Below, piece by piece: positions 24,063 through 33,805 of a DNA stretch of 48,083 nucleotides (position 1 is its first letter; each line of letters starts with the position of its first letter). A program made the translations under genes and the position numbers. The notes under the pieces are model-generated. The model was not told the DNA's origin and did not search any database. It saw only the letters and a list, made by a program, of their open reading frames with translations. This DNA is from Armatimonadota bacterium. GTDB lineage: Bacteria; Armatimonadota; UBA5829; DTJY01. The stretch spans positions 1 through 48,083 of the forward strand of contig JANYKG010000126.1 of assembly GCA_025358205.1 (NCBI GenBank), in the 5' to 3' direction.

Positions 24063-25325
24063 ATGACGGATTCTGCTGCACCCAAGAGAAGCGTCCTGTG
24101 GCTTGTGTTGCTAGTGGCGTGGCTCGGCTGGATGTTCGACGGCATGGAGATGGGTCTGTACTCCGTGCTCGCCCACCCCGCGCTGAAGGAACTGCTGAAC
24201 ACCGCAGACAAGGCGATCATCGGCAAGTACGCCGGCTACATGTTCGCGCTCTTCCTGCTCGGCGCGTCCGCCGGTGGCTTCATCTTCGGAAGACTTGGCG
24301 ACAAGATCGGCCGAGTGAAGACCATGATCCTCACCGTGCTGATGTACTCGGTGTTCACCGGACTCACCTACTTCTCGCAGAACGCATGGCAGTTCGGCGC
24401 ATGCCGGTTCCTGGGCGCGATGGGCCTCGGCGGCGAATGGGGTCTGGGCGTGGCGCTGGTGATGGAGACCTGGCCGAACGCCAGCCGACCGGTACTTGCG
24501 GGTCTACTCGGGAGCTCGGCGAACGTCGGATTCCTGATAAGCTCGATAGTGAATCTGAAGCTAGGTCCGATACTGACCACGATGTACGGCGAACACGCCT
24601 GGCGGCGCATTATCCTCATCGGTGTGATACCCGCGGCCCTCACGCTCATAATCCGCATGGCAATCAAGGAGCCTGAGAAGTGGGTGAAGGCACGCGAACG
24701 CGGAGAGCGCCCGGACATGAAGCAGCTATGGCAGCCGGCGCTGAGGAAGAATCTGATACTGGCATGCCTATTATCCTCCGTTGCAGTTGTCGGCACGTGG
24801 GGTGTTTTCCAGCTCATACCTACATGGGTAAACACCATGGTCGGCGGCGCGGCGGTACACGAGCGAGCGGTGGCTGCGATGTGGATGGCATTTGGCCAAA
24901 TTGCAGGGTCGTTCATCGGCGGACCGGCTGCGGAATGGCTGGGACGAAGGAAGTCATACGCGTTGTTCTGCATTCTCAGCCTGGCATCGGCGCTCCTGCT
25001 TTTCCAGACAACGTCCGGCTACAGCATGCGCCTGCTGGTACTGGCGGCCATCGCGGGAGTATTCACCACCAGCTTCTTCGGCTGGCTTCCGCTCTACCTG
25101 CCTGAGCTCTTTCCCACGCGCATACGTTCCACCGGCGAGGGGATTTCGTTCAACATCGGACGGATAGTCGCGGCGGTGGCGATCATCATGGGGTTCGGCC
25201 AACTCGACAAGGTGTTCGGCGGTTCGTTCGAGCGCGCCGGCAGCACGATGTCGTTCGTGTACGTGATAGGCCTCATCCTGATCTGGTTCGTGCCTGAGAC
25301 CAAGGGCTGCAAACTGCCTGAATAA
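24063..25325 (+). CDS. Major facilitator superfamily transporter
   Basis: 420 residues, AGGAGG-type site. Twelve hydrophobic segments are evident. The loop after TM2 carries motif A (GRLGDKIGRVKTM), followed by FLGAMGLGGEWGLGVALVMETWPNASRP, the sugar/aromatic-acid (AAHS/SP-like) family signature, then the second motif A (GGPAAEWLGRRKSYA) and the YLPELFPTRIRSTGEG signature of the same families. It exchanges a small organic substrate with the cation gradient; the substrate is not predictable. It has its own promoter and a strong hairpin after it. Confidence 0.88.
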   Translation: MTDSAAPKRSVLWLVLLVAWLGWMFDGMEMGLYSVLAHPALKELLNTADKAIIGKYAGYMFALFLLGASAGGFIFGRLGDKIGRVKTMILTVLMYSVFTGLTYFSQNAWQFGACRFLGAMGLGGEWGLGVALVMETWPNASRPVLAGLLGSSANVGFLISSIVNLKLGPILTTMYGEHAWRRIILIGVIPAALTLIIRMAIKEPEKWVKARERGERPDMKQLWQPALRKNLILACLLSSVAVVGTWGVFQLIPTWVNTMVGGAAVHERAVAAMWMAFGQIAGSFIGGPAAEWLGRRKSYALFCILSLASALLLFQTTSGYSMRLLVLAAIAGVFTTSFFGWLPLYLPELFPTRIRSTGEGISFNIGRIVAAVAIIMGFGQLDKVFGGSFERAGSTMSFVYVIGLILIWFVPETKGCKLPE

Positions 25326-25349
25326 CCGGGCTGTACAGAATACCAACGC

Positions 25350-25382
25350 GAACTGCTGGACCGTTTACCGATCCAGCAGTTC
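25350..25382. terminator. Terminator between MFS and PNPOx-like genes
   Basis: GAACTGCTGGA pairs with TCCAGCAGTTC (11 bp) around an 11-base loop, between convergent genes. The tail is T-poor, so it may be a bidirectional or dispersed hairpin; position supports termination. Confidence 0.6.
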
Positions 25383-25403
25383 TTCCGTGTGCTATTCTAT
25401 TTT

Positions 25404-25868
25404 TCAGCCGCTGTGACTAAGCGACTTCTCCCTCAGATTCACGGTGCTAGCGGGCATCATGCTCTGGTCGGCGATGATCATCTCAATCGGCTTGCATACA
25501 ATTATGACGTAGTTCGGATCGTCAACTCCGCCTGGGAAGAAGGTCCTGATCTCCTCCATCCAGAAGCGTTTCTTGAGATCCATGTCATCGCTGACCTCGG
25601 CCTCACCCTTGATGAGCACTGAGCACCAATCGGTCATCGGTGATACCACGTCTTTCCAGAAAGTGCTGACCTTGGGGTTCGCGGCAATGTGCGCACACTT
25701 CGCGGACTGGCGGGCCGTCACGAAGTACTGGGTGAAGCAATCCTCAACCGCCGTTGTCATCATTGCGCGAATCTGCGGAAAACCGTTCTCATCAATCGTG
25801 GCGAATGACGGGAACATGTCCTTGGCGATGATTTCCTTTGCGCGATCCTTCAGTTCCTGATCTATCAT
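25404..25868 (-). CDS. PNPOx-like flavin-binding protein
   Basis: 154 residues, starting at ATG after AGGAGGAG. It is a split-barrel FMN protein of the pyridoxamine 5'-phosphate oxidase-like family, general stress 26 type: FPSFATIDENGFPQIRAMMT, YFVTARQSAKCAHIAANPKVSTFW, VLIKGEAEVSDDMDLKKRFW, YVIIVCKPIEMIIAD. These proteins are cytoplasmic and may reduce F420 or flavin-linked substrates; none is certain here. It lies convergent to the MFS gene. Its product is a normal-length family member. Confidence 0.82.
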   Translation of the reverse strand: MIDQELKDRAKEIIAKDMFPSFATIDENGFPQIRAMMTTAVEDCFTQYFVTARQSAKCAHIAANPKVSTFWKDVVSPMTDWCSVLIKGEAEVSDDMDLKKRFWMEEIRTFFPGGVDDPNYVIIVCKPIEMIIADQSMMPASTVNLREKSLSHSG

Positions 25869-25976
25869 AACTGTCTCCTCCTGGCGGGGGTCGTGTCAGA
25901 CCTCTGCGCCTTATTAACATTGTGAGGATAGTATACCCAGTTATACGCCGCGCCGGACACCCCAATCCGGAATATC

Positions 25977-28220
25977 CTACAATTTCACATCCGTTATCGT
26001 CCCCGGTTTGGTAATCGCCTCGTGCGTGACGCCCTTGATCTCGATGGTCACACCGGTCTCCGTATCCGTCGTGTTGAGGAACAGGAATCGCTTCGGGCCG
26101 ATCTGCGTGCCGAAGACGCCGTTCTTCTTCAGGTCATAGACCGGCAGACCCAGGGCCGCCAGGTCCTTCCCAAGCTGCGCGGACAGGCCGTCCCAACCCT
26201 TCACGCGAACAGCACCCGCGAGTAGCTGCTCGGGTTCGGGCATTCCCTCCACGCTCTCGAACTTCGGCACGTTCATCACGATCACGCGCCCGCCCTTCTG
26301 AATCCACTTCGCGATCAGCCGCGCGTCCGATGTCTCCATCACCGCGCCCTGGACGACGACCAGAACCTTGTACTTGCCCAGCGCCCCGGTGCGGAGCATC
26401 GTCTCGTCCACGTAGTCGAAATCAGTGTAGTCCCGAAGCTCGGCCGCCTTCTCGATGAACCCGCCCCACCTCAGCGTCAGATCCACATTCGGATACCAGA
26501 GCGCCACCGGCACGAGCGGCTTCTTCACGTTGAACAGGTACTTCAGATGCGCCTGCTGAGCGTCCATGCGCGGCTTGGTGGAGGTCACATTCGGCGTGTA
26601 ATCGTGAAGCTGGTTTGCGCCGGACGCGGTGGCGTTGTAGATGCGCGCGACTATGCCCTTCTCATCCTCTGCGCCCGCCGGCTCGAAGCCATAGTAAGCG
26701 CCGTAATGCTTACCAGCCGCCGCCACCCAGCGCGTGATAGCGAAGTTGGCCGTGTAGTCCGACGCCTCGTTGGTGATGCGCACACCCGCATCGTGGTTCG
26801 CGGCTACCCGGCACTGCTCGGCGAAGTTCGACCCGTGGTGCGGCTCGGCATCCCCTCCGGTGCACAGGTAGATCGGCGTCTGAGGAAAATGCTTTCGGGT
26901 CGTCGCCATCCACCAGTCCGACCAGTCGGTCATGGAGGCGCGGTACCAGTCAATGAAGTCCAGCCACCTGCGCTGGACCTGCGGATCGCCCTTCGGAACC
27001 TCCGCCTCGAACTTCGCCAGCCCATCACCGTACCCCGGGAAGTCCACATCCCCGAACGATTCGTAATCCGTACCCCAGGCCTTGTTCACGGCCATCGCGG
27101 TCTTGTAGCGCTTCTCCACGTATGCGCGGAAATCCACCCTGGCATAGGGGTCATCGCACCAGTAGCCCGCGTGGTTGTGGTACTCGCCTGGGACGTTGAA
27201 GGTCCAGCCGCCGCCGGATACCGAGTAGATCGCCTCGCCGAAATCGCCTTGAATGCCGAGCAACACGGACTCCACCACGCCGGTACTCCGATACCTGCGC
27301 GCAAACTCCCCGATGAATCGGTCAATCCACTTCGGCAGGTGCGGGTTCCACAGGCTCTCGATCTTGCTGTCAATGCCGTGCTCCAGGCACCGGCAGGGGA
27401 AGTGCTGCTTGCCCGCGCGGAACCAGTCCGGCGTGGAGTATGCCGGTGAGAGGATGAGGAACGGCACCCACTTCAGGCCGTTGTCCTGCAGCGCCTTCAC
27501 GGTTTGGTCCCAGGCGGTCCAGTCCCACTGGCCCTCGCCCGCGCGCTCGCAGGTCTCCCAGGTGACGTAGCTCTCGATGCTGGTGACGCCGAGCGATTTG
27601 TAGAGCTTGGCGGTCGTGTCGTCCACCTCGCCGCCGAACGTGTAGTACATGTCCTTGGGCTTTAGCGATTTGCCGATTGTCTTCATGATTCGCTCCTTGT
27701 CTGAAACAACCCTAACGCTTGGTTTATCTGCGTATACTTCCAGCCGGGAGATGGGAATCGCGCCGAACGTGCAGGTCAGACGGAAGTCCGCGCCGCCGTT
27801 CTGCAGGCCCTGGAACTTCGCGTCCATGAGGTGGATGAGAGCCCGCTCCCACTTCCCGCCGGTGGTGACCATAAAGCCGTGCGTTCCCTGATAGGTATTC
27901 CCAGCACTGTTGAAATGCACTCCCACCGGGCCGAACCCGTTGTCGAAGAAATCCACGACCAGGTACGCGTCCGAGCCGATCTTCGCGCGCGCCTCCGGTG
28001 TGAGTTGGAAGTAGAGGAACTGGCTAGCGGGGGTGGTGTCCGGCTTCAGGACTGCCGCCTGCCTGCCGCTGACCTCGGACTGGGCCCACTGCCCGTCCTC
28101 CACGGTGGTGATTAGCTGAACGCCGTCCGCCTGCCCTGGCGTCCACACGGCAAGTGGCTGAGCCGCGAACGCGGGCAGTGAGACAAGCAGAAGGATGATA
28201 ACCAATCCGACTAAGCGCAA
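25977..28220 (-). CDS. Exported GH42-like glycoside hydrolase
   Basis: 747 residues from TTG at 28220, which follows GAGGAGG and begins a signal peptide (LRLVGLVIILLLVSLPAFAA). The longer in-frame extension has no ribosome site and repeat-like sequence. Residues about 30-170 form a beta-sandwich, followed by a TIM barrel (about 190-560) like GH42/GH14 beta-galactosidases: GVTSIESYVTWETCE, LGIQGDFGEAIY with a likely acid/base E329, and RITNEASDYTANF with a likely nucleophile E485. A trimerisation-like Rossmann domain follows (KYKVLVVVQGAVMETSDARLIAKWIQKGGRVIV). It probably releases galactose or a related sugar in the envelope. Confidence 0.72.
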   Translation of the reverse strand: MRLVGLVIILLLVSLPAFAAQPLAVWTPGQADGVQLITTVEDGQWAQSEVSGRQAAVLKPDTTPASQFLYFQLTPEARAKIGSDAYLVVDFFDNGFGPVGVHFNSAGNTYQGTHGFMVTTGGKWERALIHLMDAKFQGLQNGGADFRLTCTFGAIPISRLEVYADKPSVRVVSDKERIMKTIGKSLKPKDMYYTFGGEVDDTTAKLYKSLGVTSIESYVTWETCERAGEGQWDWTAWDQTVKALQDNGLKWVPFLILSPAYSTPDWFRAGKQHFPCRCLEHGIDSKIESLWNPHLPKWIDRFIGEFARRYRSTGVVESVLLGIQGDFGEAIYSVSGGGWTFNVPGEYHNHAGYWCDDPYARVDFRAYVEKRYKTAMAVNKAWGTDYESFGDVDFPGYGDGLAKFEAEVPKGDPQVQRRWLDFIDWYRASMTDWSDWWMATTRKHFPQTPIYLCTGGDAEPHHGSNFAEQCRVAANHDAGVRITNEASDYTANFAITRWVAAAGKHYGAYYGFEPAGAEDEKGIVARIYNATASGANQLHDYTPNVTSTKPRMDAQQAHLKYLFNVKKPLVPVALWYPNVDLTLRWGGFIEKAAELRDYTDFDYVDETMLRTGALGKYKVLVVVQGAVMETSDARLIAKWIQKGGRVIVMNVPKFESVEGMPEPEQLLAGAVRVKGWDGLSAQLGKDLAALGLPVYDLKKNGVFGTQIGPKRFLFLNTTDTETGVTIEIKGVTHEAITKPGTITDVKL

Positions 28221-28326
28221 ACCGTGCCTCCTCGGGGAACGGAGCCGTGCGAATGGCTCATGGTCACTGGCCGATGGCTTACCGGAAACGTCCCCGGACA
28301 CAGGTTACACAATCCATGAGGCGTTC

Positions 28327-28350
28327 CCTTCTCCCGTTATCGGGAGAAGG
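28327..28350. repeat. Perfect 10-bp hairpin repeat, ccttctcccg type
   Basis: CCTTCTCCCG-TTAT-CGGGAGAAGG, followed by tcgggatgaggg. A degraded relative lies near 33640 (cactcccgataacaggtgaaggg). It is between the lipoprotein and the GH42-like genes and could also weaken read-through. Confidence 0.65.
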
Positions 28351-28396
28351 TCGGGATGAGGGTTCCCGGTTCGGATGTGGACGTTCGGATGCGTGT

Positions 28397-28846
28397 CTAC
28401 TTCCTCGTCAAGCTGAGGACTACTCCGCCGATGAGGGCCGGCCCGTCGTAGTTGGTGAACTCACAGCGAAGATCCGTGCCCTGCGTCGGGAACCAGAGGC
28501 CCGTGCCGGCGCCGGTGTAGGTTTCGCTCGGGTAGCTCCACGTGTATGTCGCCGCGCCGTTAGTGCTGATGTGGCCGGTGATGGTGGCGGTCTTGCTCTG
28601 AGTATCGTTGACCACCGTGCCGGTCATGTCTCCGTCCGACGCGATGGTGATGTCCGCGGTGCCAGAATCCCCGTTGTCAATATCGCCCCAGGTTCCGGTC
28701 CACCGGCCCATCCACGGGCTGCTGGACCCGCCTCCTCCGCCGCCGCACCCAGCGAGGATAAGCGCGAAGAACGCAGCCACCAAAACCGCGCACGCGTACT
28801 TCTTGATATGATTCTTTCCCATCATCCCACTCTGATTATTGTTCAT
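28397..28846 (-). CDS. Small lipoprotein, unknown function
   Basis: 149 residues. The start at 28846 follows GGAG by 6 bp, then an N-terminal membrane segment with lipobox LILAGC, followed by a Gly/Ser linker (GGGGGGSSS). The mature part (WMGRWTGTWGDIDNGDSGTADITIASDGDMTGTVVND, TITGHI, LWFPTQGTDLRCEFTNYDGP) forms a single beta-rich domain, like small lipocalin-type exported domains. The lipidated form would be anchored to a membrane. It is upstream of, and codirectional with, the GH42-like gene; a link is not shown. Confidence 0.75.
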   Translation of the reverse strand: MNNNQSGMMGKNHIKKYACAVLVAAFFALILAGCGGGGGGSSSPWMGRWTGTWGDIDNGDSGTADITIASDGDMTGTVVNDTQSKTATITGHISTNGAATYTWSYPSETYTGAGTGLWFPTQGTDLRCEFTNYDGPALIGGVVLSLTRK

Positions 28847-28991
28847 AGTCCGCTCCATCAACCACATATTCTCTTCCATTACATCTATTCCGATTGTCGG
28901 CACTCCGCACGGATAAATGGAGCAGGACCGACCGCAGCGTTTGGCCAAGAAGGGATATCACCGGTCGCGCCGAAGTACTATGGGAGAGTCT

Positions 28992-30854
28992 ATGCTAATC
29001 CGAACGCGTGATACGTATGGATATGTCCGCGAACAGGCATCTCGACGCAGAGGTGGTCCACAGCCAGTGAAGAAACCGAAGAAAGACAATCAGCTCCTCA
29101 TAGTAGTCCTGCTGCTTGCGGTGGTTACCATCGCTGCGTATCTGCCGGTGTTGCGCGCCGATTATGTAAACTTCGACGACCAGTCATACGTGACCTTGAA
29201 TCCATACGTGCAGTCGGGCTTGACCGCCGAGGAATTCAAGTGGGCGTTCAATGTGGGATACTCGGGCAACTGGCACCCGCTGACGTGGATCTCCCATATG
29301 CTTGACCGTCAAATGTTCGGTCCCGGTCCCGCCGCCCCACACGCCGTGAATCTGCTGCTGCACCTGGCGAACACGCTGCTGCTACTTTTTGTGCTCAACC
29401 GTATTACGAAGTCGCTTTGGAAGAGTGCAATCGTTGCCGCGCTGTTCGCTGTTCACCCCACGCATGTGGAATCGGTGGCGTGGATCTCTGAGCGCAAGGA
29501 TGTGCTTAGCACGCTCTTCTGGATGCTGACCATGTGGGCGTATGTGCGGTACACGGAATCGCCGAATCTGAAACGCAATGCTGTCATGCTTGTCTTCTTC
29601 GCATTAGGGTTGATGTCCAAGCCTACTCTTGTCACGCTGCCATTAGTCTTCTTGCTGCTCGACTACTGGCCGCTGGGCAGGTGGTCAGTTTCACCGTGGC
29701 GGCTGGTCAAAGAGAAGCTCCCGCTCTTCGCGCTATCGGTGGCATCCTGTGTGGTGACATATCAGGCTCACCAAGGCACCGTCGCCGCCACAACTCTGCT
29801 GCCAATATCCTCCCGCATAACCAACGCGCTAGCGGCGTACCTGGACTACATCGGTATGATGCTGTGGCCTGCCAAACTAGCAGTGTTCTACCCGCATCCG
29901 GCCAGTCTGCCGATATGGCACGTAATGGCTGCGGTTGTGGTCTTGGTAGCGGTAACGGCGCTGGTGATGCGGTCGGCGCGAAGTCGCCCCTATCTTGTCG
30001 TGGGATGGCTGTGGTACCTGATTGTTCTGGCGCCGATGATCGGTTTGGTGCAGGTCGGCTCCCAGTCAATGGCTGATCGGTACACGTACGTGTCCTTCAT
30101 CGGGCTGTTCATAATGATTGCATGGGGAGTCGGGGAGAGTATCCGCCTTCGCACAAGCTACAGCGGACAAGTGGGAGTGTGGGAGTGTGGGGGTGCGGGA
30201 GTCTCGGAGCTTGCGGGCGTTACGAAGTCGAAGAGGCGCAAACGCATGCAAGAACCACAACGTCCAGCTTATACATGGTCTTCTGTGCTTCCTGTGGTTG
30301 TAGCATCGTCAATGCTGATTGCTGCTCTGGCGGTCGGCACGTGGCGGCAGGCTGGGTATTGGCGTGATAGCCTTACACTGTGGTCGCATGCGCAGTCCGT
30401 CACGACCAGCAATGCCCTGGCACACGCCGGTCTGGGGACAGCGCTATACGGGATTGGCCAATTCGGCGAGGCTGCGAGCGAGTACGAACAGGCGGTCCGC
30501 ATCGAACCGAACTTTGCCGAGGCATACGGCGGGCTGGGGGCGACTTACAGTGCGCTCGGTATGTATAACGAGGCAGCGAACTCCTTCGAGCAGACGGTCC
30601 GCATTGACCCAAGTCGCGCCAATGCGTACTTCGGCCTGGGTGACGCTTACGGCAAACTCGGCAGATATTCCAAGGCGGCAGACGCCTATAAGCAGGTAAT
30701 CCGCCTCAACCCGAACGATGCCGATGCGCACTTTAACGTTGGCCTCGCATATGTGCTATTGGGCAACAAGACACTCGCCGCACAGGAATATAAAATCCTG
30801 GAAAAACTCAATCCGCAGATGGCGAACAGACTCTTCAATATTATCTACAAGTGA
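28992..30854 (+). CDS. Membrane protein with O-mannosyltransferase/TMTC-like N-terminus and TPR C-terminus
   Basis: About 620 residues from ATG 28992, which follows GGGAGAG; the longer frame start has no site. Residues about 30-445 have some ten membrane segments with DDQSYVTLNPYVQ, WHPLTWISHMLD, AALFAVHPTHVESVAWISERKDVLSTLFWMLTMWAYVRY, MSKPTLVTLPLVFLLLDYWPLGRW and QSMADRYTYV. This resembles the TMTC/GT-C glycosyltransferase-like family. The C terminus has four TPR units (about 460-610; NALAHAGLGTALYGIGQFGEAASEYEQAVRIEPNFAEAYGGLGATY). It might transfer sugar from a lipid donor to exported proteins. A repeat-derived insert lies in it (see 30150-30250). Confidence 0.75.
   Translation: MLIRTRDTYGYVREQASRRRGGPQPVKKPKKDNQLLIVVLLLAVVTIAAYLPVLRADYVNFDDQSYVTLNPYVQSGLTAEEFKWAFNVGYSGNWHPLTWISHMLDRQMFGPGPAAPHAVNLLLHLANTLLLLFVLNRITKSLWKSAIVAALFAVHPTHVESVAWISERKDVLSTLFWMLTMWAYVRYTESPNLKRNAVMLVFFALGLMSKPTLVTLPLVFLLLDYWPLGRWSVSPWRLVKEKLPLFALSVASCVVTYQAHQGTVAATTLLPISSRITNALAAYLDYIGMMLWPAKLAVFYPHPASLPIWHVMAAVVVLVAVTALVMRSARSRPYLVVGWLWYLIVLAPMIGLVQVGSQSMADRYTYVSFIGLFIMIAWGVGESIRLRTSYSGQVGVWECGGAGVSELAGVTKSKRRKRMQEPQRPAYTWSSVLPVVVASSMLIAALAVGTWRQAGYWRDSLTLWSHAQSVTTSNALAHAGLGTALYGIGQFGEAASEYEQAVRIEPNFAEAYGGLGATYSALGMYNEAANSFEQTVRIDPSRANAYFGLGDAYGKLGRYSKAADAYKQVIRLNPNDADAHFNVGLAYVLLGNKTLAAQEYKILEKLNPQMANRLFNIIYK
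30150..30250 (+). repeat. Repeat-derived in-frame insert in the membrane TPR gene
   Basis: The segment acaagctacagcggacaagt followed by three gtgggagtgtggga-type units encodes a low-complexity stretch (LRTSYSGQVGVWECGGAGV...KSKRRKR) between the last membrane segments. The antisense-shifted frame reads like the dispersed AQATADKWEC repeats. No stop codon is produced. Confidence 0.5.
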
Positions 30855-30922
30855 TCCGGTACATAATCCCCCAAAATGCCTGCGCTACGTGCCGGTCTCA
30901 ATGTGCGGCGAGAGTGTGAGGG

Positions 30923-31570
30923 TCAGAAATTCACATCCAACTGCATGGTGACGGTATCTGAAAGCGACGAGTTGTTGTACCAGTCGTACCCCGCGATCAG
31001 GCTGGTGGTCGGCGTGAAGTTGTACGCCACACCCGCGTTGAGTGCGCCAAACGCGCTCTTGCCGCCCTGGTAGTCCACCGCGCCCCACCACTTGGAGTTG
31101 AACGCCTTGTCCACACCCAGCAGTATCATGCTGTTGTCGCTTCCCAGGGCACTCTCCTTGCCGATGCAGTAGCCCAGGTGAACGCGTGTTCCGCTGAAGG
31201 TCTTGCTGCCCAGCGCGTAGACCATGTTACTGGCCGCATCACCGCCCGCGTCGAACAGGCCGAGGACGATCTTTGGCGCGGTCTTCGTCTCGTCCATGAC
31301 AACGACCTTCACGTTCAGGCGAAGCGGGTCCTCGATCCCGTCCAGCGAGAGGTAGTCCACGCCGCCCTCGATTTTGCCGTTACCGATGGTCAGGCCGATG
31401 TCGGTCAGCGTGTCGCCGGACGAGGGCGTGTAGATGTCATAGCCGAAGTGGGTCTGGCCCGCCGCCTGGATGTCGGTTGACGGAATCCAGATCAGCGTTG
31501 ACGGGGTGGCGCAGGCCGCGCCCGCGATGGCGCACAAAGCGATGATGAGCGGTACGATGTTCTTCTTCAT
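30923..31570 (-). CDS. Exported beta-barrel-like protein
   Basis: 215 residues. The ATG at 31570 follows AGGAGG; a signal peptide (MKKNIVPLIIALCAIAGAACA) is cleaved near residue 22. The mature part is a series of amphipathic strands alternating with turns (HFGYDIYTPS, LTIGNGKIEGGVDYLSLDG, LNVKVVVMDETK, LGLFDAGGDAASNMVYALGSKTFSG, VHLGYCIG, NAGVAYNFTPTTSLIAGYDWYNN, TVTMQLDVNF). A terminal aromatic F supports an outer membrane barrel. The exact family is unknown; it faces away from the TPR gene. Confidence 0.6.
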   Translation of the reverse strand: MKKNIVPLIIALCAIAGAACATPSTLIWIPSTDIQAAGQTHFGYDIYTPSSGDTLTDIGLTIGNGKIEGGVDYLSLDGIEDPLRLNVKVVVMDETKTAPKIVLGLFDAGGDAASNMVYALGSKTFSGTRVHLGYCIGKESALGSDNSMILLGVDKAFNSKWWGAVDYQGGKSAFGALNAGVAYNFTPTTSLIAGYDWYNNSSLSDTVTMQLDVNF

Positions 31571-32052
31571 ATCTTGTCCTCCTTGGTCTTGCCTGGACTA
31601 TGCGTGAAGCGCGTAATCCAAGGCCTTCTGAGCATTGTTCACTCTGTTCGTGAATAATGCGATCCAGCATGCACATGGTAACCCGCCCAGGTTTCCGCCG
31701 AGTTGCGACAGTATTACGTTCGTATTTCGCGATATGCTCTCCTTTTTGTCGGACATAAAGATTGTATTAAGTTCGACCTCCGCCGAGTTGCGGGTGTGTT
31801 AAGTGTGGGTTTCGGGGGAGGGGAGCTTAACAGGATTGACCCTTCGACGAGACTCAGGACAGGCAGAATAGACATGATGGGAGCAGATGGGGTTGTTCAA
31901 GAACCGATCCATGAACGCAGGCTATATGAGAGGGCGAAACTCCGTCGAGCCACGAACAACACGCGACGGACGACTGACAACGATCCCTTTGCTTGCAACT
32001 TTCTGCGCCTTGGGGTTACTATACCTGTAGAATGTCCACAGGGAGCACGTTC
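31571..32052. other. Gene-free region of repeat-like sequence
   Basis: 482 bp with no supported gene. It contains two copies of ccgccgagttgcg (near 31694 and 31782), a cccttcgacgagactcaggacaggcagaa segment (near 31840) of a widespread dispersed type, and a plus-strand ribosome site for the next gene at its right end. Divergent genes leave here, so promoters must be present, but none stands out. Confidence 0.5.
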
Positions 32053-33594
32053 ATGACCACAACTCGCAAGCTGGATATCCTGGCAATCATCGGCATCGTG
32101 CTGGCGGTGGCGGCGGTTGTGAGCGTGATAGTAGGAATGGTTCGTGTGGACCACTGGATCAACTCCTCTGACGCTGGTACAGGAGATCTGGACTTCATCA
32201 AGAATCTTCCCGAATCCGATGTTCGAGCAGACCTGCATGCCGTTGTCGCGAACAAGTCGTCCAAGGCCGTGGTGAAGGAACTCAGTAGAGCGACCGGAAG
32301 GTACCCGAACAGCGCGAGGCTCCATTTCAGGCTGGGGACGTTCTCGCAGGGCGACCAGTCAACCGAAGCATTGACCCGGGCAGCAGAGCTTGATCGGCAG
32401 AACGCGCTCCCAGTGTTCCTCCTCGCATCCAGAGCGGCCTATGCCAGGCAGTGGGACACGGTTCGCGTGTACCTGACACAGGCCAACCTACGGCCGCGCG
32501 TCGACTGGTATGGCATTCCATCCAGTGTCAGCGATGGATACATGTTTGGTTCACTGGGTTTCCTGAGAGTGGAGGAACAGATTGACCATCCTGTCCAGAA
32601 AGGGCTATCAAGTCTGTCGAGGACTCTTGGTGAACACGCCCTGATCCTTCACAAGTCGGGGCAGACTGCGTTGGCAATTGATGACCTGCGTCTAGTACGG
32701 CAAGCGGCAGAGAAGATAGCCAGAACACAAGATGGAACAGCCGTGGAACTGCTGATCGGTCAGTCTATGGCTGCGGCAACCAACAAGCGCAGGGCAACGA
32801 TATTCTCTGCGGTGCATGATCGGGAACAGCTTCGATCCCTAGATTCAGATAGACGCACGTTGGAGTATCGTCGAGCGGGGATTCGTTACTTCGCGAGGCG
32901 CGCGTTGGACGGTGAGCTAAGTATGACCATCATCGGCTGTGCCCTGTTCATTATCCTCTACATATCACTTCTCCACCCCTCGGTGGGGATCCTGATTGGT
33001 GCGTTCGAGGTCCGCGCATTGACTCGAAAGTCTCTTGGAATGGCCCCAACAGAACTTCATGAACGAGCATTCTCGCATGTTCGTCTCTCACTGGGTAGGT
33101 ACGCCCTTGTGCTGCTTGTGCTCTGCGCAGGCTGTGCAAGCCTGATCCAGACGCAGATGAAGGATTTCGACCAGATAGCATGGGTGGCCCTGCCGCTCCT
33201 AGTTGCCGTAATTGCAGCGCCGCACGTTACGCCGTCGTCGCACCAGTATCTAAAGGCTTACAGGCGGGAGCACGAGCTAGCGGGCCTTCCGCTTCCGTTT
33301 CACAGAAAGAATATGCCCGTTGAGGACAAGCGTGAACTCGCGAGACTGGAACTGGGGATTCTCGGTGCTACGATGATAGTGATGGTACTGTTCGTCGCAG
33401 TCGCCTGCGGTTTCTACAAAGCACGTGCAGACGCGTATCCTTGGCAACCCGGCAAAACCTTGACGAATGTCCGTAGGGAAGAACAGACCTTCGTCCGCGG
33501 CCTGCTGGCAGGCAAGATCAAGGTCCCGCAGAAGTACATCCTCGAAGAGCAGAAGAAAGCAGCCGAACGGAAGCCCGGAAACCCTCACCCCTGA
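32053..33594 (+). CDS. Membrane protein with TPR-like middle, unknown function
   Basis: 513 residues from ATG 32053 (GGGAG 7 bp upstream). One membrane segment lies near the N terminus (ILAIIGIVLAVAAVVSVIVG), then a soluble helical part with TPR-like pairs (KAVVKELSRATGRYPNSARLHFRLG, ALTRAAELDRQNALPVFLLASRAAYARQWDTVRVYLTQANL), then four further membrane segments (SMTIIGCALFIILYISLL, YALVLLVLCAGCASLI, WVALPLLVAVIAAPHV, ILGATMIVMVLFVAVACGF). No family recognised. Possibly a sensor or scaffolding protein in the inner membrane. Confidence 0.65.
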   Translation: MTTTRKLDILAIIGIVLAVAAVVSVIVGMVRVDHWINSSDAGTGDLDFIKNLPESDVRADLHAVVANKSSKAVVKELSRATGRYPNSARLHFRLGTFSQGDQSTEALTRAAELDRQNALPVFLLASRAAYARQWDTVRVYLTQANLRPRVDWYGIPSSVSDGYMFGSLGFLRVEEQIDHPVQKGLSSLSRTLGEHALILHKSGQTALAIDDLRLVRQAAEKIARTQDGTAVELLIGQSMAAATNKRRATIFSAVHDREQLRSLDSDRRTLEYRRAGIRYFARRALDGELSMTIIGCALFIILYISLLHPSVGILIGAFEVRALTRKSLGMAPTELHERAFSHVRLSLGRYALVLLVLCAGCASLIQTQMKDFDQIAWVALPLLVAVIAAPHVTPSSHQYLKAYRREHELAGLPLPFHRKNMPVEDKRELARLELGILGATMIVMVLFVAVACGFYKARADAYPWQPGKTLTNVRREEQTFVRGLLAGKIKVPQKYILEEQKKAAERKPGNPHP

Positions 33595-33805
33595 CCCCTT
33601 TCATCGCGTCATCCGCGATTGTCGGGCGAGGCCACTCCCGATAACAGGTGAAGGGAACTGGCACGCGCACCGAGTGAACCGGCGCTCAGATGATGTTTCC
33701 CGGTCAACCACTCGAAATCCTTCGGCTGTCTACAATGGAGAATTGCAGGATACGCGTTACCACGCAGGGAAGATGTCAGTATCGCGGTGTTGGAGGCCGC
33801 CTGAC

